The translations under genes and the position numbers were made by a program. Shown in pieces: positions 1 to 8,748 of a stretch of 63,460 nt of DNA. The notes under the pieces are model-generated. The model made no database searches and had not been told where the DNA came from. It saw nothing but the letters and a program-made list of their open reading frames with translations. This stretch comes from Pseudofrankia coriaricola (GTDB taxonomy: Bacteria; Actinomycetota; Actinomycetes; Frankiales; Frankiaceae), in NCBI RefSeq assembly GCF_001854805.1, contig NZ_MBLO01000012.1, positions 1-63,460 on the forward strand, given 5' to 3'. The stretch's first letter is position 1; each line of letters starts with the position of its first letter.

Positions 1-310
1 CCGTATCCACTCCGAACGCCAGCACCGCTGGGGCCACACCAGAAACGCCGCCTGATCAACAAGAACCGACCCGCATTCGCGGACAACGCACTAGCACCGT
101 CGCCGCACGCCATCGTGCTGGCGGGGTGAGCCGGCCCCACGGGACTGATCGCCGACCTGTCCGACGCCGGTCCCTGACGTGGCACCCGATGCAGATGGTC
201 GTCCAGTGCACGCGAATTCAGCCCGGAGACCCACGGGGACCAGAACGAAGCCCGGGAACTAGCTCGTAGGGCCAGATGCGGTGAGCGCCGACGGAGCGAT
301 CCGGCGGGGG
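1..310. other. Left edge, unassigned; possible 3' end of a gene
   Basis: Plus-strand frame 1 is open from base 1 to a TGA at 127-129, and frame 2 is open to a TGA at 53-55. Either could be the last codons of a gene starting outside the window. Neither tail is one I recognise. Bases 130-310 show no convincing coding frame, tRNA or repeat. They lie downstream of the minus-strand DUF2218 gene. Confidence 0.2.
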
Positions 311-643
311 TTAGTCCGCCAGCCAGGTCAGTCTGAGTCCTTCTCTGCCGCCGATGGTCTCCAGGCGGCGGGTGAGTGCCATCTTGATCTGTTCGAGGCT
401 CTCTGTGTCCGCGGCGTCGGCTGACAGGACGAGGGCGTTGTCGGTGGCCTCGAGCCGGCAGGTTCCGCGGTCGAACTCGAGCAGGCCGATGTTTCCGGTC
501 TGGGTCACGGTCTGGATCCGCGGCATGTCATGGCCGCTGTGGCGTGCCTGGTGGCGGTTGTGGATCGCGTCGAGGTGGCCGCATAGCTGGGTGAGGTAAC
601 GGGGCGCCCGGTCCGTGGCGATGCGCGCGTCGGCGGTGGGCAT
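311..643 (-). CDS. DUF2218 domain protein
   Basis: This is a small soluble protein of 110 residues, the usual size for DUF2218. The family pattern is visible: an N-terminal ATDRAPRYLTQLCGH helix, a central GTCRLEATDNALVLSADA strand pair, then a helix and a C-terminal GLRLTWLAD. DUF2218 proteins are often found near siderophore or metal transport genes, but no biochemical role is established. The gene ends a minus-strand series. Its ATG lies one base downstream of the stop of the ABC permease gene, so it is probably the last cistron of that exporter operon. The family call is firm and the function is unknown. Confidence 0.85.
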   Translation of the reverse strand: MPTADARIATDRAPRYLTQLCGHLDAIHNRHQARHSGHDMPRIQTVTQTGNIGLLEFDRGTCRLEATDNALVLSADAADTESLEQIKMALTRRLETIGGREGLRLTWLAD

Positions 644-644
644 G

Positions 645-1385
645 TCAGGCGACGTCGCGTCGGGAGGTCGCCGCCGTGGCGGCAGCGAGCGTCACGACGG
701 TGTAGGCCGCCAGGAGTGCGGCGGCCAGGCCGGGGGTGTGCAGTGCGCCGTCGCGGTTCGCGCCGGCCAGCGCCTGGGCGAGCGCGCCGGGAACGAACCG
801 GTGCACCTTCGGGAGGTCCATCAGCAGGTTCTCCACGAACAGCAGCCAGGCGAACAGCGTGACGAGGGACGGTACCTGTGCGCGCAGGACCGTGCCGATG
901 GCCAGGCCCACGACGGCGAGGAGTCCGCCGCCGAGCGCGCCGCCCGCGAGGAGCTGCGCGTAGTCGCTGGCCGTCAGTCGGATGGTCAACCCGCGCAGGT
1001 CCAGGGCCACCCAGCCGACACCCGCGACGGTGCCGGTCGCGACCAGCCCGACGAGCACCCCGGCGGCGAACACCGACAGCGCCTTCGCCCTGATCACGGT
1101 CCCTCGGCGCGGGGTCGCCAGGAACGTAGGACGGATAGTACCGCTGCGGATCTCGGCCGTGATCGACAATGCGCCGAGCAGGGCGGCGAACAGCGCGCCA
1201 AGATTGATGGCGACGTCGATGAAGATGCCACGCTGGTCGGGTCTCGTGGCTAGTCGGCTCGTCGAGAGACCGACGGCATGCAGCGTGACGGCGAGCGCGG
1301 CCAGCCCGACGAGGGCGACGAGAACGACCGCCAGCGTCGGTGTCGTGGTGAGCTTGGTGAGTTCGGAGCGTAGCTGCCGTCTCAT
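645..1385 (-). CDS. ABC-2 type exporter, membrane subunit
   Basis: This 246-residue integral membrane protein has about six hydrophobic segments. The first is at residues 17-40, after a basic MRRQLRSELTKL start typical of ABC-2 permeases. It should form the transmembrane half of an exporter with the ATPase encoded immediately upstream; that gene's stop overlaps this ATG by four bases (ATGA), implying translational coupling. The substrate cannot be read from the sequence. Pairs of this kind beside NarL-type two-component genes often export peptides or antibiotics. A frameshifted copy of the first third of this gene lies at 21318-21570. Confidence 0.85.
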   Translation of the reverse strand: MRRQLRSELTKLTTTPTLAVVLVALVGLAALAVTLHAVGLSTSRLATRPDQRGIFIDVAINLGALFAALLGALSITAEIRSGTIRPTFLATPRRGTVIRAKALSVFAAGVLVGLVATGTVAGVGWVALDLRGLTIRLTASDYAQLLAGGALGGGLLAVVGLAIGTVLRAQVPSLVTLFAWLLFVENLLMDLPKVHRFVPGALAQALAGANRDGALHTPGLAAALLAAYTVVTLAAATAATSRRDVA

Positions 1386-2101
1386 GCCGTCGCCGCCGTG
1401 GTGAGCGCGAGGTAGGTGTTCTCCAGGGAGCCGTCCTGGGCGAAGTCGCCGATCGGCTGGTCGGTGACCAGGCGGCCGCGGTTGATGATAAGGACGCGGT
1501 CGACGGTCTGGGTGACCTCAGCCAGGACGTGGCTGGAGACGAGCACGGTCCCTCCCTCGTCGGCATAGGTGCGTAGGAAGGCGCGCAGCCAGTGCACACC
1601 GGCTGGGTCGAGCCCGTTGATGGGCTCGTCGAGGACGAGGAGCCGCGGGTCGCCGAGCAGGGCGGCGGCGAGCCCGAGTCGCTGGCGCATCCCGAGCGAA
1701 TAGGTCCGCACCGGCCGTCTGCCCATCCCGGTCAGTTCGACGGTCTCCAGCGCCTCGTCGACCCGGACGGGGTCGATGCCCGCGGCGAGGGCCAGCACCC
1801 GCAGGTGGTCGCGGCCGGACCGGGCCGGGTGGAAGTCGCCGGACTCGAGGACCGCCCCGACGGTGCCGGCGGGATCGGCGAGCTCGGCGAAGGGCAGGCC
1901 GAGGACGTGGGCGGTGCCGCCGGACGGCGACGCGAGTCCGAGCAGGATCCGCAGGGTGGTCGACTTGCCGGCGCCGTTGGGCCCGAGGAACCCGGTGATC
2001 TGGCCACGGTCGAGGGTGAACGTCAGGTCGTCGACGACGGCCTGGCCGCCATAGCGCTTGGTAAGCCCTTCGACGGCAACGACAGGTGGCGTGTCGCTCA
2101 T
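1382..2101 (-). CDS. ABC exporter ATP-binding protein
   Basis: This 239-residue ATPase powers the adjacent ABC-2 permease. It has a Walker A GPNGAGKST near residue 40, a signature YSLGMRQRLGLA (LSGGQ variant) near 135, a Walker B LLVLDEPINGLDP near 158 and a switch His in SSHVLAEV. The length and features match the CcmA/drug-exporter class of stand-alone ATPases. The gene overlaps the permease downstream by four bases and the 44-residue membrane-peptide gene upstream by four bases, so three cistrons read as one coupled unit. The divergent two-component genes at 2367-4207 are a plausible regulator of this exporter. Confidence 0.92.
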   Translation of the reverse strand: MSDTPPVVAVEGLTKRYGGQAVVDDLTFTLDRGQITGFLGPNGAGKSTTLRILLGLASPSGGTAHVLGLPFAELADPAGTVGAVLESGDFHPARSGRDHLRVLALAAGIDPVRVDEALETVELTGMGRRPVRTYSLGMRQRLGLAAALLGDPRLLVLDEPINGLDPAGVHWLRAFLRTYADEGGTVLVSSHVLAEVTQTVDRVLIINRGRLVTDQPIGDFAQDGSLENTYLALTTAATA

Positions 2102-2232
2102 GGGCGCCGCCGCCGGACGACAAGAAACACCGCGAGCGCGACCACGACGACGATGCCGAGGACCGCGACATGGAGAACGGGGCGGTCCGCGAACCCGGAG
2201 GCTGTCGCGGATGCCGTCGAAGCCGAAGTCAT
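2098..2232 (-). CDS. Small single-helix membrane protein coupled to ABC exporter
   Basis: This 44-codon frame begins ATG-ACT-TCG and encodes a short Ser/Ala/Thr-rich N-terminus. One long hydrophobic helix follows (residues about 20-39, with a run of I/V/L/A/F), then a basic RRRRP end. Its TGA overlaps the ATPase ATG (ATGA), the spacing seen between the other genes of this operon. Topology suggests an external N-terminus and a cytoplasmic Arg-rich tail. It may be a small accessory subunit of the exporter. No homology is claimed; the support is hydrophobicity, charge pattern and coupling. The upstream RBS (GGCGGGTG) is weak. Confidence 0.55.
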   Translation of the reverse strand: MTSASTASATASGFADRPVLHVAVLGIVVVVALAVFLVVRRRRP

Positions 2233-2366
2233 CACCCGCCGAACGCTAGGTTCGCGGGCAGCTTCGGGAAACGCCCTGACGGCTGATCTCGGGGGTCCTC
2301 GGCGCGTCGACCGGCATCCCCCCGCGGGGGGATTCGGGAACGGCCTGGGCGAACTACGCTCGCGAC

Positions 2367-3551
2367 GTGGCGACCGAGGCCGGTGTGTGGCACTTCTTCA
2401 CCTCCTCCCCGGCCGCCGCGTCGGCCCGGCCGAGTCGTCCCCGCATCGAGGACGCGGTGATCGCCGGAGTGACGTTGGGCGGCTGGTTCGTCTTCCTCTC
2501 CCGCGGCGATCGTCTCGAGGCCGCCGACCTGAGCCTGTTGGCCGCCTCGACGCTTCCTTTGGCCGGGTGGCGGATCTCACCGCGCGGGGTGTTCGCCGCC
2601 AGTACGGTCGCGGCGATGGGACTGGCCGCGCGCGGCCTGGGGCTGTGGCCGCCGCTCGGACCCGCCGTCGCGCTCTACCTCCTGACGGCCGGCAGGGACG
2701 CGGCCTCGCCGTGGTCGCGGCGCGACGCGTGCACCGTCCTGGGGCTGCTGGCCGGCTACCTCGCACTCCTGGTCGTCAGCGCCGGGTGGGTGCCGACGAA
2801 CCTGGGCCACACCGTGTTCGGCTGCGCGGCGGCGTGGTTCGCCGGCGAGCGCAGCCGCCTGCGCCGCCAGCAGATCGCCGACCTGCACGAACGCGCGCAC
2901 CGCTCGGCCGAGTCGGCGGCGACGGACCTGCGGCTTGCCGTCGCCGAGGAACGGGCCCGGATCGCGCGCGACCTGCACGACTCGGCGGGGCATGCCCTGA
3001 ACGTGATCACGGTGCGCGCCGGGGCCGCGCGGCTACGGGGCGACCCACGCCGCGCGCTGGCCGCGCTGGCGGACATCGAGACCGTCGCGCGCGAGACGGT
3101 CGCCGACATCGACCAGATCGTCGGCTCGTTGCGCGCCGTCGAGGTGCCCCCCGCGACCGTGGAGGCGCCGGTCGGCCTGGCTTCGGCGGACACGCTCGTC
3201 GCGCGGCATCGGGCGGCCGGCCTGCGGGTGACCATGTCTCGAGAAGGCAACCCGGGCTCCCTGGGCAGGGCGTCCGACCAAGCGGCCTACCGTGTCCTGC
3301 AGGAGGCGCTGACCAACGCCGCGCGGCACGGCGCCGGGTCCGCGGCCGTCATGATCTCGACTGACTCGGATGGCTGCGCGTTGACCGTGACCAACCCCGC
3401 GAGCGAAAGCGCCGACGTCACCGCCGGCGGCCACGGCATCGTCGGCATGCGCGAGCGCGCGAGCCTGCTCGGCGGCACGCTGACCGCCGGGCTCAGGGGC
3501 GGCGAGTTCCGGGTCGTGCTGCGGTTGCCGCGATCCGGGCGAGCGCCGTGA
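2367..3551 (+). CDS. NarL-family sensor histidine kinase
   Basis: This 394-residue membrane kinase begins with GTG. Residues about 25-160 hold several hydrophobic helices and serve as the sensor. A HisKA_3 dimerisation domain follows, with the phospho-acceptor motif RARIARDLHDSAGHALN (His near residue 204). The C-terminal HATPase_c domain has an NAARHG N-box and a GHGIVGMRERASLLGG G-box. It should phosphorylate the response regulator encoded next, whose GTG overlaps this stop by four bases. The divergent layout with the ABC exporter (134-bp shared upstream region) suggests that the pair controls that exporter. Confidence 0.92.
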   Translation: MATEAGVWHFFTSSPAAASARPSRPRIEDAVIAGVTLGGWFVFLSRGDRLEAADLSLLAASTLPLAGWRISPRGVFAASTVAAMGLAARGLGLWPPLGPAVALYLLTAGRDAASPWSRRDACTVLGLLAGYLALLVVSAGWVPTNLGHTVFGCAAAWFAGERSRLRRQQIADLHERAHRSAESAATDLRLAVAEERARIARDLHDSAGHALNVITVRAGAARLRGDPRRALAALADIETVARETVADIDQIVGSLRAVEVPPATVEAPVGLASADTLVARHRAAGLRVTMSREGNPGSLGRASDQAAYRVLQEALTNAARHGAGSAAVMISTDSDGCALTVTNPASESADVTAGGHGIVGMRERASLLGGTLTAGLRGGEFRVVLRLPRSGRAP

Positions 3552-4207
3552 CCAGGATCGTCATCGCGGACGACGACCATCTGATGCGGGCGGGGCTCGT
3601 CGAGCTGGTCACCGCCGACCCGTCGATCGAGGTCGTGGGCGAGGCGGCGACCGGCCGGGAGGCCGTGTCGCTGACGCGACGGCGGCGGCCGGATGTCGTG
3701 CTCATGGACGTCCGGATGCCCGACCTGGACGGCATAGCGGCGACCCGCGAGCTGGCCAGCTCCGTGCCCGATACCCGGGTCCTGATCCTCACCACGTTCG
3801 AGCAGGACGACTACGTGTTCGGGGCGCTGCGGGCCGGCGCCTCGGGCTTCCTGCTGAAGCGGACCCGCCCCGAGGAGCTCATCGCCGCCGTGCACACCGT
3901 CGCCGCCGGCGACGCGCTGCTGTCCCCGTCGGTGACCCGCCGAGTCATCGACCGCCTGGCCCGCCAGCCCGTGCCGGAGCTGACCGGGGCGCGGGCGCTG
4001 GCGGACCTCACCCCGCGCGAACGGGAGGTCCTCGAGCTGATGGCGCGGGGCCTGTCCAACCGCGAGATCGCGCGCCGGCTGGTGGTCGAGGAGTCCACCG
4101 TCCGCACCCACGCCAAGCGGGTCCTGGCGAAGCTCGGCCTACGTGACCGGATCCAGGCAGTGATCTTCGCCTACGAAACCGGGATCAACCAGCCGGGCAG
4201 GAAATGA
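3548..4207 (+). CDS. NarL/LuxR-type response regulator
   Basis: This 219-residue regulator has an N-terminal receiver with acidic DDD near residues 9-11, the phospho-Asp in VVLMDVRMPDLDG (about residue 56) and the switch Thr/Lys positions (LILTTFEQ, FLLKRTRP). The C-terminal LuxR helix-turn-helix contains LTPREREVLELMARGLSN. It is the cognate partner of the preceding kinase, overlapping it by four bases (GTGA), and a transcriptional activator or repressor by family. The 196 bases that follow, before the convergent copA stop, contain no gene I can support. Confidence 0.93.
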   Translation: MTRIVIADDDHLMRAGLVELVTADPSIEVVGEAATGREAVSLTRRRRPDVVLMDVRMPDLDGIAATRELASSVPDTRVLILTTFEQDDYVFGALRAGASGFLLKRTRPEELIAAVHTVAAGDALLSPSVTRRVIDRLARQPVPELTGARALADLTPREREVLELMARGLSNREIARRLVVEESTVRTHAKRVLAKLGLRDRIQAVIFAYETGINQPGRK

Positions 4208-4403
4208 CCCGCCCAACACCACCAACACTTCCCGCACCATCGTCCGCGACGTCTCGACTGGGCCAAGGTGGCCGGGATTTCTGACCATCACCGGGCATTC
4301 GGTGATCTCATCACCGGCGACGGCCGCAAGCGGCGGCCCCGTGGTTGGCGGCGCCTGACCGCCGCGGCGCCTCGACAGGCGCTTCCTCGCGGAACGCTGT
4401 GCT

Positions 4404-6731
4404 TCACGCATCTACGAGGCGCGACGCGTCCGTGCGCGCTGCGCCCCTCGACAGTGAGCTGTCCGACGCCTGGCTGGTGAAGGAACGCAGGCGCAGACTG
4501 TTGCCGACGACGAAGACGCTGGAGAACGCCATCGCCGCGCCCGCGAGCATCGGGTTGAGCAGGCCCAGGGCGGCGAGCGGGATCGCCACCGTGTTGTAGG
4601 CGAAGGCCCAGAACAGGTTGGTCCTGATCGTGCCAAGGGTCCGGCGGGAGAGCCGGATGGCGTCCGCCGCGCTGCGCAGGTCGCCGCGTACCAAGGTGAT
4701 GTCGGCGGCCTCGATCGCGACGTCGGTGCCGGTCCCCATCGCCAGGCCAAGGTCGGCCTGGGCCAGGGCAGCGGCGTCGTTGACGCCGTCGCCGATCATC
4801 GCGACGACCTTTCCCTCGGACTGCAGCCGCCTGACCACGTCGGCCTTGTCAGCGGGCAGGACCTCGGCGATGACCTGGTCGATGCCGACCTCGGCGGCGA
4901 TCTGGTCGGCCACAGTCCGGTTGTCGCCGGTGAGCAGCACCGGCACCAGCCCGAGCGCCGTGAGCTGGGCGATCGCCTCGCGGCTGGTCGGTTTGACCTG
5001 GTCGGCCACGACCAGCAGGCCGCGGGCCTGGCCGTCCCAGCCGACCGCGACGACGGTCCTACCAGTCTGCTCGAAGCGGGCCTTGTGCTGGATCAGTTCG
5101 GTGGTGAGGTGTTGCGACCAGTCGGCCAGCAGCGCCTGGCGTCCGACGACGACGGCGTGGCCCTCGACGATGCCCTGGACACCCTTGCCCTCGACGGCCG
5201 CGAAGTCCTCCGGAGTCGGCAGGGCGCCAACCTCCTGCGTGGCGGCCTTCGCGATCGCCTGAGCGATGGGGTGCTCGGAGGCGTCTTCCAGCGCACCTGC
5301 CAGGCGTAGCACATCGGTTCGGTCCACACCGCCAGCGGTGACGACCTCGACGAGCGCCATCTTTCCGGTGGTCACGGTGCCGGTCTTGTCGAGGACGACG
5401 GTGTCGACCTTGCGGGTGGACTCCAGCACCTCGGGTCCCTTGATCAGGATCCCCAGCTGGGCTCCTCGGCCGGTACCGACGAGCAGCGCGGTCGGGGTGG
5501 CCAGGCCCAGGGCGCACGGGCAGGCGATGATCAGTACCGCCACCGAGGCGGTGAACGCGGCGGCCGCCGGGAACCCCGCACCCATCCAGACCCCGAGGAC
5601 CGCCACGGCGACCGCGATCACGACCGGCACGAAGACACCGGCTACCTTGTCGGCCAGCCGCTGGACCTCGGCCTTGCCGGTCTGGGCGTCCTCGACCAGC
5701 CTGGCCATCTGGGCCAGCTGGGTGTCGGCGCCAACCCGGGTCGCACGGACCACAAGCCGTCCGCCGGCGTTCATGGTGGCGCCCGTGACGGTGTCGCCCT
5801 CGCCGACCTCTATGGGCACGGACTCGCCGGTGAGCATCGACTGGTCGACCGCCGAGCTTCCCAGGACGACGACCCCGTCGGTGGCGATCTTCTCGCCGGG
5901 ACGGACGACGAACTCGTCGTCCACGGCCAGGTCCTCGACCGGGATCCTGGTCTCGACACCGTCACGCAGGACCGCCACGTCCTTGGCGCCCAGTTCGAGC
6001 AGGGCGCGCAGGGCGGCACCGGCCTGGCGCTTGGACCGCTTCTCGAAGTAGCGGCCGGCGAGCACGAACATCGTCACCCCGGCGGCGACCTCGAGGTAGA
6101 TGTTGGCCGCGCCGTCGGTCGGAGTGACGGCGAACTCGAAGCCGTGTTTCATCCCAGGCGTACCCGCGGTGCCCCAGAACAGGGCGTACAGCGACCACGC
6201 GAACGCCGAGAGGGTGCCGATCGAGACAAGGGTGTCCATGGTGGCCGCGCCGTGGCGCAGGTTGGTCCAGGCCCCCCGGTGGAACGGCCAGGCCGCCCAG
6301 AGAATCACTGGCCACGCCAGCGCGAGGGCGGCCCACTGCCAGAAGGTGAACTGCAGCACGGGCACCATGGCAAGCACGATGACCGGGACCGCCAATACCA
6401 CGGCCCCCACCAACCGGTTCCGTAGCGCGATCAGCTCGTGGTCAGGCTGCTCCCGCGCCGCATCGGCCGAGGTGTCGGCGGCCTTCTTCGGGGTGGGCAG
6501 CGTCGCGGTGTAACCGGTCTTCTCGACTTCGGCGATCAGGAGCCGCGGGTCATAGCCCGCGGGCACGGTGGCCTTGGCCTTCTCGGTGGCGAAGTTCACC
6601 GACGCCTCGACGCCGTCGAGCTTGTTGAGCTTCTTCTCGATCCGCATCGCGCACGAGGCGCAGGTCATTCCGCCGATCTCGAGCTCGACGCTCGTCGCGG
6701 GCGGTACCTCGTAAGCCGGGGAGGTGGCCAT
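4404..6731 (-). CDS. copA: Copper-translocating P1B-type ATPase
   Basis: This 775-residue heavy-metal ATPase exports Cu(I) across the cytoplasmic membrane. In order it has an N-terminal HMA domain with GGMTCASC (near residue 18), paired membrane helices (100-200), the actuator motif TGES (near 302), the metal-binding CPC helix (IACPCALG near 408), the phosphorylation motif DKTGTVTTG (near 450), an HP-type motif (ASEHPIA) and the hinge [10 protein letters not shown] (near 645). All catalytic residues are present. The length fits CopA. It is the last gene of the copZ / secreted protein / copA operon, 33 bases after the secreted-protein stop. Control from two CsoR-like palindromes upstream of copZ is likely. 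Confidence 0.95.
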   Translation of the reverse strand: MATSPAYEVPPATSVELEIGGMTCASCAMRIEKKLNKLDGVEASVNFATEKAKATVPAGYDPRLLIAEVEKTGYTATLPTPKKAADTSADAAREQPDHELIALRNRLVGAVVLAVPVIVLAMVPVLQFTFWQWAALALAWPVILWAAWPFHRGAWTNLRHGAATMDTLVSIGTLSAFAWSLYALFWGTAGTPGMKHGFEFAVTPTDGAANIYLEVAAGVTMFVLAGRYFEKRSKRQAGAALRALLELGAKDVAVLRDGVETRIPVEDLAVDDEFVVRPGEKIATDGVVVLGSSAVDQSMLTGESVPIEVGEGDTVTGATMNAGGRLVVRATRVGADTQLAQMARLVEDAQTGKAEVQRLADKVAGVFVPVVIAVAVAVLGVWMGAGFPAAAAFTASVAVLIIACPCALGLATPTALLVGTGRGAQLGILIKGPEVLESTRKVDTVVLDKTGTVTTGKMALVEVVTAGGVDRTDVLRLAGALEDASEHPIAQAIAKAATQEVGALPTPEDFAAVEGKGVQGIVEGHAVVVGRQALLADWSQHLTTELIQHKARFEQTGRTVVAVGWDGQARGLLVVADQVKPTSREAIAQLTALGLVPVLLTGDNRTVADQIAAEVGIDQVIAEVLPADKADVVRRLQSEGKVVAMIGDGVNDAAALAQADLGLAMGTGTDVAIEAADITLVRGDLRSAADAIRLSRRTLGTIRTNLFWAFAYNTVAIPLAALGLLNPMLAGAAMAFSSVFVVGNSLRLRSFTSQASDSSLSRGAARTDASRLVDA

Positions 6732-6764
6732 AGCGGTTCCTTTCTCCGTTCCGCGCCCGCCGGA

Positions 6765-7712
6765 TCAGGCGCCGGGGTGGGCACTGGTCCCGGCGTCGCC
6801 CGCGGCGTCGGGAGCGGCGTCGACGACGAAGGTGGCGGTGTGGACCTGCCCGTCGACCTGGAAGTCGAGGTAGAGCAGGTAGCGGCCCGCGGTGGGCACG
6901 TCGGCCATGAAGCCGATCTTCGGACCTGACAGGTCGCCCTCGGCCGGTTCCTCGCCCTCGGGGTGGACGTGCAGGTAGGCCAAGTCCCCTGCGCGCAGCG
7001 CGACCAGGTGGCCAAAGGCGCCGAGATAGGGCTGCAGGGTGGTGACCGGCTTGCCGTCGTGGGTGATCTCGACGGTCAGGCCGGACATCGTGCCGGCGTG
7101 CAGGTCGCCATGCAGGGCCACCGTGAACCCGTCGACCTGCGCGGTGGTCGAGGTGTGGGTGGCCGGAGCCGGGACGAAGTCCCCAGCGACGCCGATTGTG
7201 CGGGTGAGGGTCACATCAGGGGCCCCGGACGCGTCCCGGCCGGCGGGCACGAAGTCCGCGAACACCCGGTAGGTGCCGGCAGCGGTCCATGTCCACGGGA
7301 TCGACCAGGTCCCGTCGGAGCCCAGTGCCGGGTGGACGTGACGGAACTGGGTGCCGTCCGATCGCACCACGATGAAGTGGAGATCCCTGTCGTGCGACGG
7401 CGTGTACGCCGTCAGCGGGTCGCCGTCGCCGTCGCGCACCTGGAACGACAGGACACCGGCCTTCCCGACCACGTCGGGCGCGGCCACGTCGCCGAGCAGG
7501 TATCCGTCCTGCTCGAGCGAGAGCCCGCGGACTGACCCGGTCCCGGCCGAGGCCTGCGTCGTCGAGGTGTGGTCCATCGAGTTCTCCTGCGCCGTCTTCG
7601 TCCACGAGGCGACCGTCGAGTCAGGGATAACGGCCGAACCGGCGACGAAGGCGCCGCCGAACAGGACCGCCAGACCGGCGGCGTAGACGCCGAGCCGGGT
7701 CGGGACGTTCAT
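6765..7712 (-). CDS. Membrane-anchored extracytoplasmic protein of copper operon
   Basis: This 315-residue protein has one N-terminal hydrophobic segment (residues about 9-31) that acts as an uncleaved anchor or signal peptide. The rest is extracytoplasmic. Two beta-rich repeats share a pattern in which aromatic strands lead to HVHP: TQFRHVHPAL near residue 130 and DLAYLHVHPEG near 245. Each could place His residues for metal binding. It lies between copZ and copA, its ATG sharing one base with the copZ TGA. A role in binding or delivering copper outside the membrane is inferred from position and His content. I do not recognise a named family with certainty. Confidence 0.75.
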   Translation of the reverse strand: MNVPTRLGVYAAGLAVLFGGAFVAGSAVIPDSTVASWTKTAQENSMDHTSTTQASAGTGSVRGLSLEQDGYLLGDVAAPDVVGKAGVLSFQVRDGDGDPLTAYTPSHDRDLHFIVVRSDGTQFRHVHPALGSDGTWSIPWTWTAAGTYRVFADFVPAGRDASGAPDVTLTRTIGVAGDFVPAPATHTSTTAQVDGFTVALHGDLHAGTMSGLTVEITHDGKPVTTLQPYLGAFGHLVALRAGDLAYLHVHPEGEEPAEGDLSGPKIGFMADVPTAGRYLLYLDFQVDGQVHTATFVVDAAPDAAGDAGTSAHPGA

Positions 7713-7921
7713 CAGACCCGGACCGCCTCGTAACCGGCCTCGCCCACCGCGGCCAGCACCCGCGCGTCGTCCACCGGCTCGGTCACGGTCACGACAAGGC
7801 GGCCGGTCTGCGCGCTTACCTGGATGTCGTCAACACCGGTGATCTTGCCGACCTCGTCTCGAACCGCGGCCTCGCAGTGCCCGCAGCTCATGCCCGTCAC
7901 CTGGTACTCACTCGTGGTCAT
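7712..7921 (-). CDS. copZ: CopZ-like HMA copper chaperone
   Basis: This is a stand-alone heavy-metal-associated domain of 69 residues. The metal site is GMSCGHCEAA (CxxC), followed by the usual beta-alpha-beta-beta-alpha-beta pattern ending in GEAGYEAV. I chose the ATG preceding TTSEYQVTG at 7921, because a GGGAGCGGG ribosome site precedes it; an upstream ATG would add 11 residues that cross into the operator region. It should carry Cu(I) to CopA, encoded two genes downstream. It is first in the operon and sits just below two CsoR-like palindromes. Confidence 0.9.
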   Translation of the reverse strand: MTTSEYQVTGMSCGHCEAAVRDEVGKITGVDDIQVSAQTGRLVVTVTEPVDDARVLAAVGEAGYEAVRV

Positions 7922-7943
7922 CGCGCCCGCTCCCTCCCGAGTC

Positions 7944-7964
7944 AGATACCCCATCCGGGTATCT
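7944..7964. promoter_or_regulatory. CsoR-like operator 1 (perfect 8-bp inverted repeat)
   Basis: AGATACCC and GGGTATCT flank a 5-base spacer as a perfect inverted repeat. The core TACCC-N5-GGGTA is the arrangement known for CsoR copper-sensing repressor sites in actinobacteria. It lies 23 bases upstream of the copZ start, and 200 bases upstream of the divergent DUF305 gene. No csoR gene occurs in the window, so a repressor would act in trans. Confidence 0.75.
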
Positions 7965-7978
7965 CCAGGTCATGTTTA

Positions 7979-7993
7979 TACCCCCTAGGGGTA
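7979..7993. promoter_or_regulatory. CsoR-like operator 2 (TACCC-N5-GGGTA)
   Basis: TACCCCCTAGGGGTA is a second palindrome with the same TACCC-N5-GGGTA core. Its centre is 32 bases (about three helical turns) from operator 1, suitable for binding two tetramers on one face of the DNA. It sits between copZ and the divergent short DUF305 gene and could control both. Confidence 0.75.
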
Positions 7994-8165
7994 CCCGTCA
8001 ATGCGGGTTGGAGCGAGCGGGGAGACAGGCAGGCGACAGCCCCAGCGGTCGCGCGGGGATTCCGGAGCCCGGAGGCCTGACGGTCGGGGCGGCAACGCGC
8101 AGACGCGGCGAACACCGTCGATCCCCTGGGGGATGGACGGGATGCATACGGGAGGCGAGTCCACC

Positions 8166-8492
8166 ATGCCCATGACTACCGGGATGCCGATGAGCGGCGG
8201 CATGAACATGAGTGGCATGCCGATGGCGACCACGACGCCGACGGCGAGTGGCCCATCGATGGACGGGATGATGAGCGCCCAGGACATGGCGAAGTTGGCC
8301 GCCGCGTCCGGGCGGGACTTCGACCGGATGTTCCTGACGATGATGACTGCCCACCACAACGGTGCGGTGGCGATGGCGACCACTGAGGAGCGCGACGGCC
8401 GGTACGGCCCCGCCAGGCAGCTCGCCACCAGCATCAGGACCAGCCAGACCGCCGAAATCACGGAGATGAACGGACTGCTGGCGAAGATCTGA
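8166..8492 (+). CDS. Short DUF305 protein (C-terminal half only), Met-rich start
   Basis: This 108-residue protein starts at the ATG at 8166, which follows GGGAGG by eight bases. The first 30 residues are unusually Met-rich (MPMTTGMPMSGGMNMSGMPM). The remainder aligns with only the second half of the full DUF305 lipoprotein at 24843-25472, sharing AASGRDFDRMFLTMM, the HH-x-G-A motif (AHHNGAVAMA) and TSQTAEIT. No signal peptide or lipobox is visible, whereas the full-length paralogue has both. It may be a cytoplasmic copper-binding derivative or a decaying copy. It is divergent from the copper operon, with the CsoR-like sites between. Confidence 0.75.
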   Translation: MPMTTGMPMSGGMNMSGMPMATTTPTASGPSMDGMMSAQDMAKLAAASGRDFDRMFLTMMTAHHNGAVAMATTEERDGRYGPARQLATSIRTSQTAEITEMNGLLAKI

Positions 8493-8568
8493 GCTGTAGG
8501 CCGTCTGGCTTGCCTGGTGACTTGGCCGGCAACGCCGAGCGCGTCTGAGCTACTACCCGTAGCCGGCG

Positions 8569-8594
8569 GTGGGCGGTCCCCTGGGACCGCCCAC
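8569..8594. terminator. Hairpin, 12-bp perfect stem
   Basis: GTGGGCGGTCCC and GGGACCGCCCAC pair perfectly around a 2-base loop. The hairpin lies between the convergent ends of the DUF305 gene (stop 8492) and the large kinase fusion (stop 8749), so it can serve as a bidirectional terminator. It has no U-tract, as is usual in high-GC actinobacteria. Confidence 0.7.
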
Positions 8595-8748
8595 TGAGCC
8601 TTTCCCCGGGATCCGTGCAAAGCGGATGCCGGCCAGGCGGGCGTGTGGCCCCCGGCTCGCGCTGTCATATCGGGATGTCGAGGAGCTACCGGCCGGGTTC
8701 GGGCCGTGCCGGGTGGGAATGGGCAGCGATCCGCTCACGGCGGTCCGG

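Noticed and set aside
505-1599. Long minus-strand frame across the ABC permease and ATPase genes
   Set aside because: It is a shifted shadow with Arg/Pro/Ser-rich composition. The permease and ATPase frames explain the DNA with proper motifs and overlaps.
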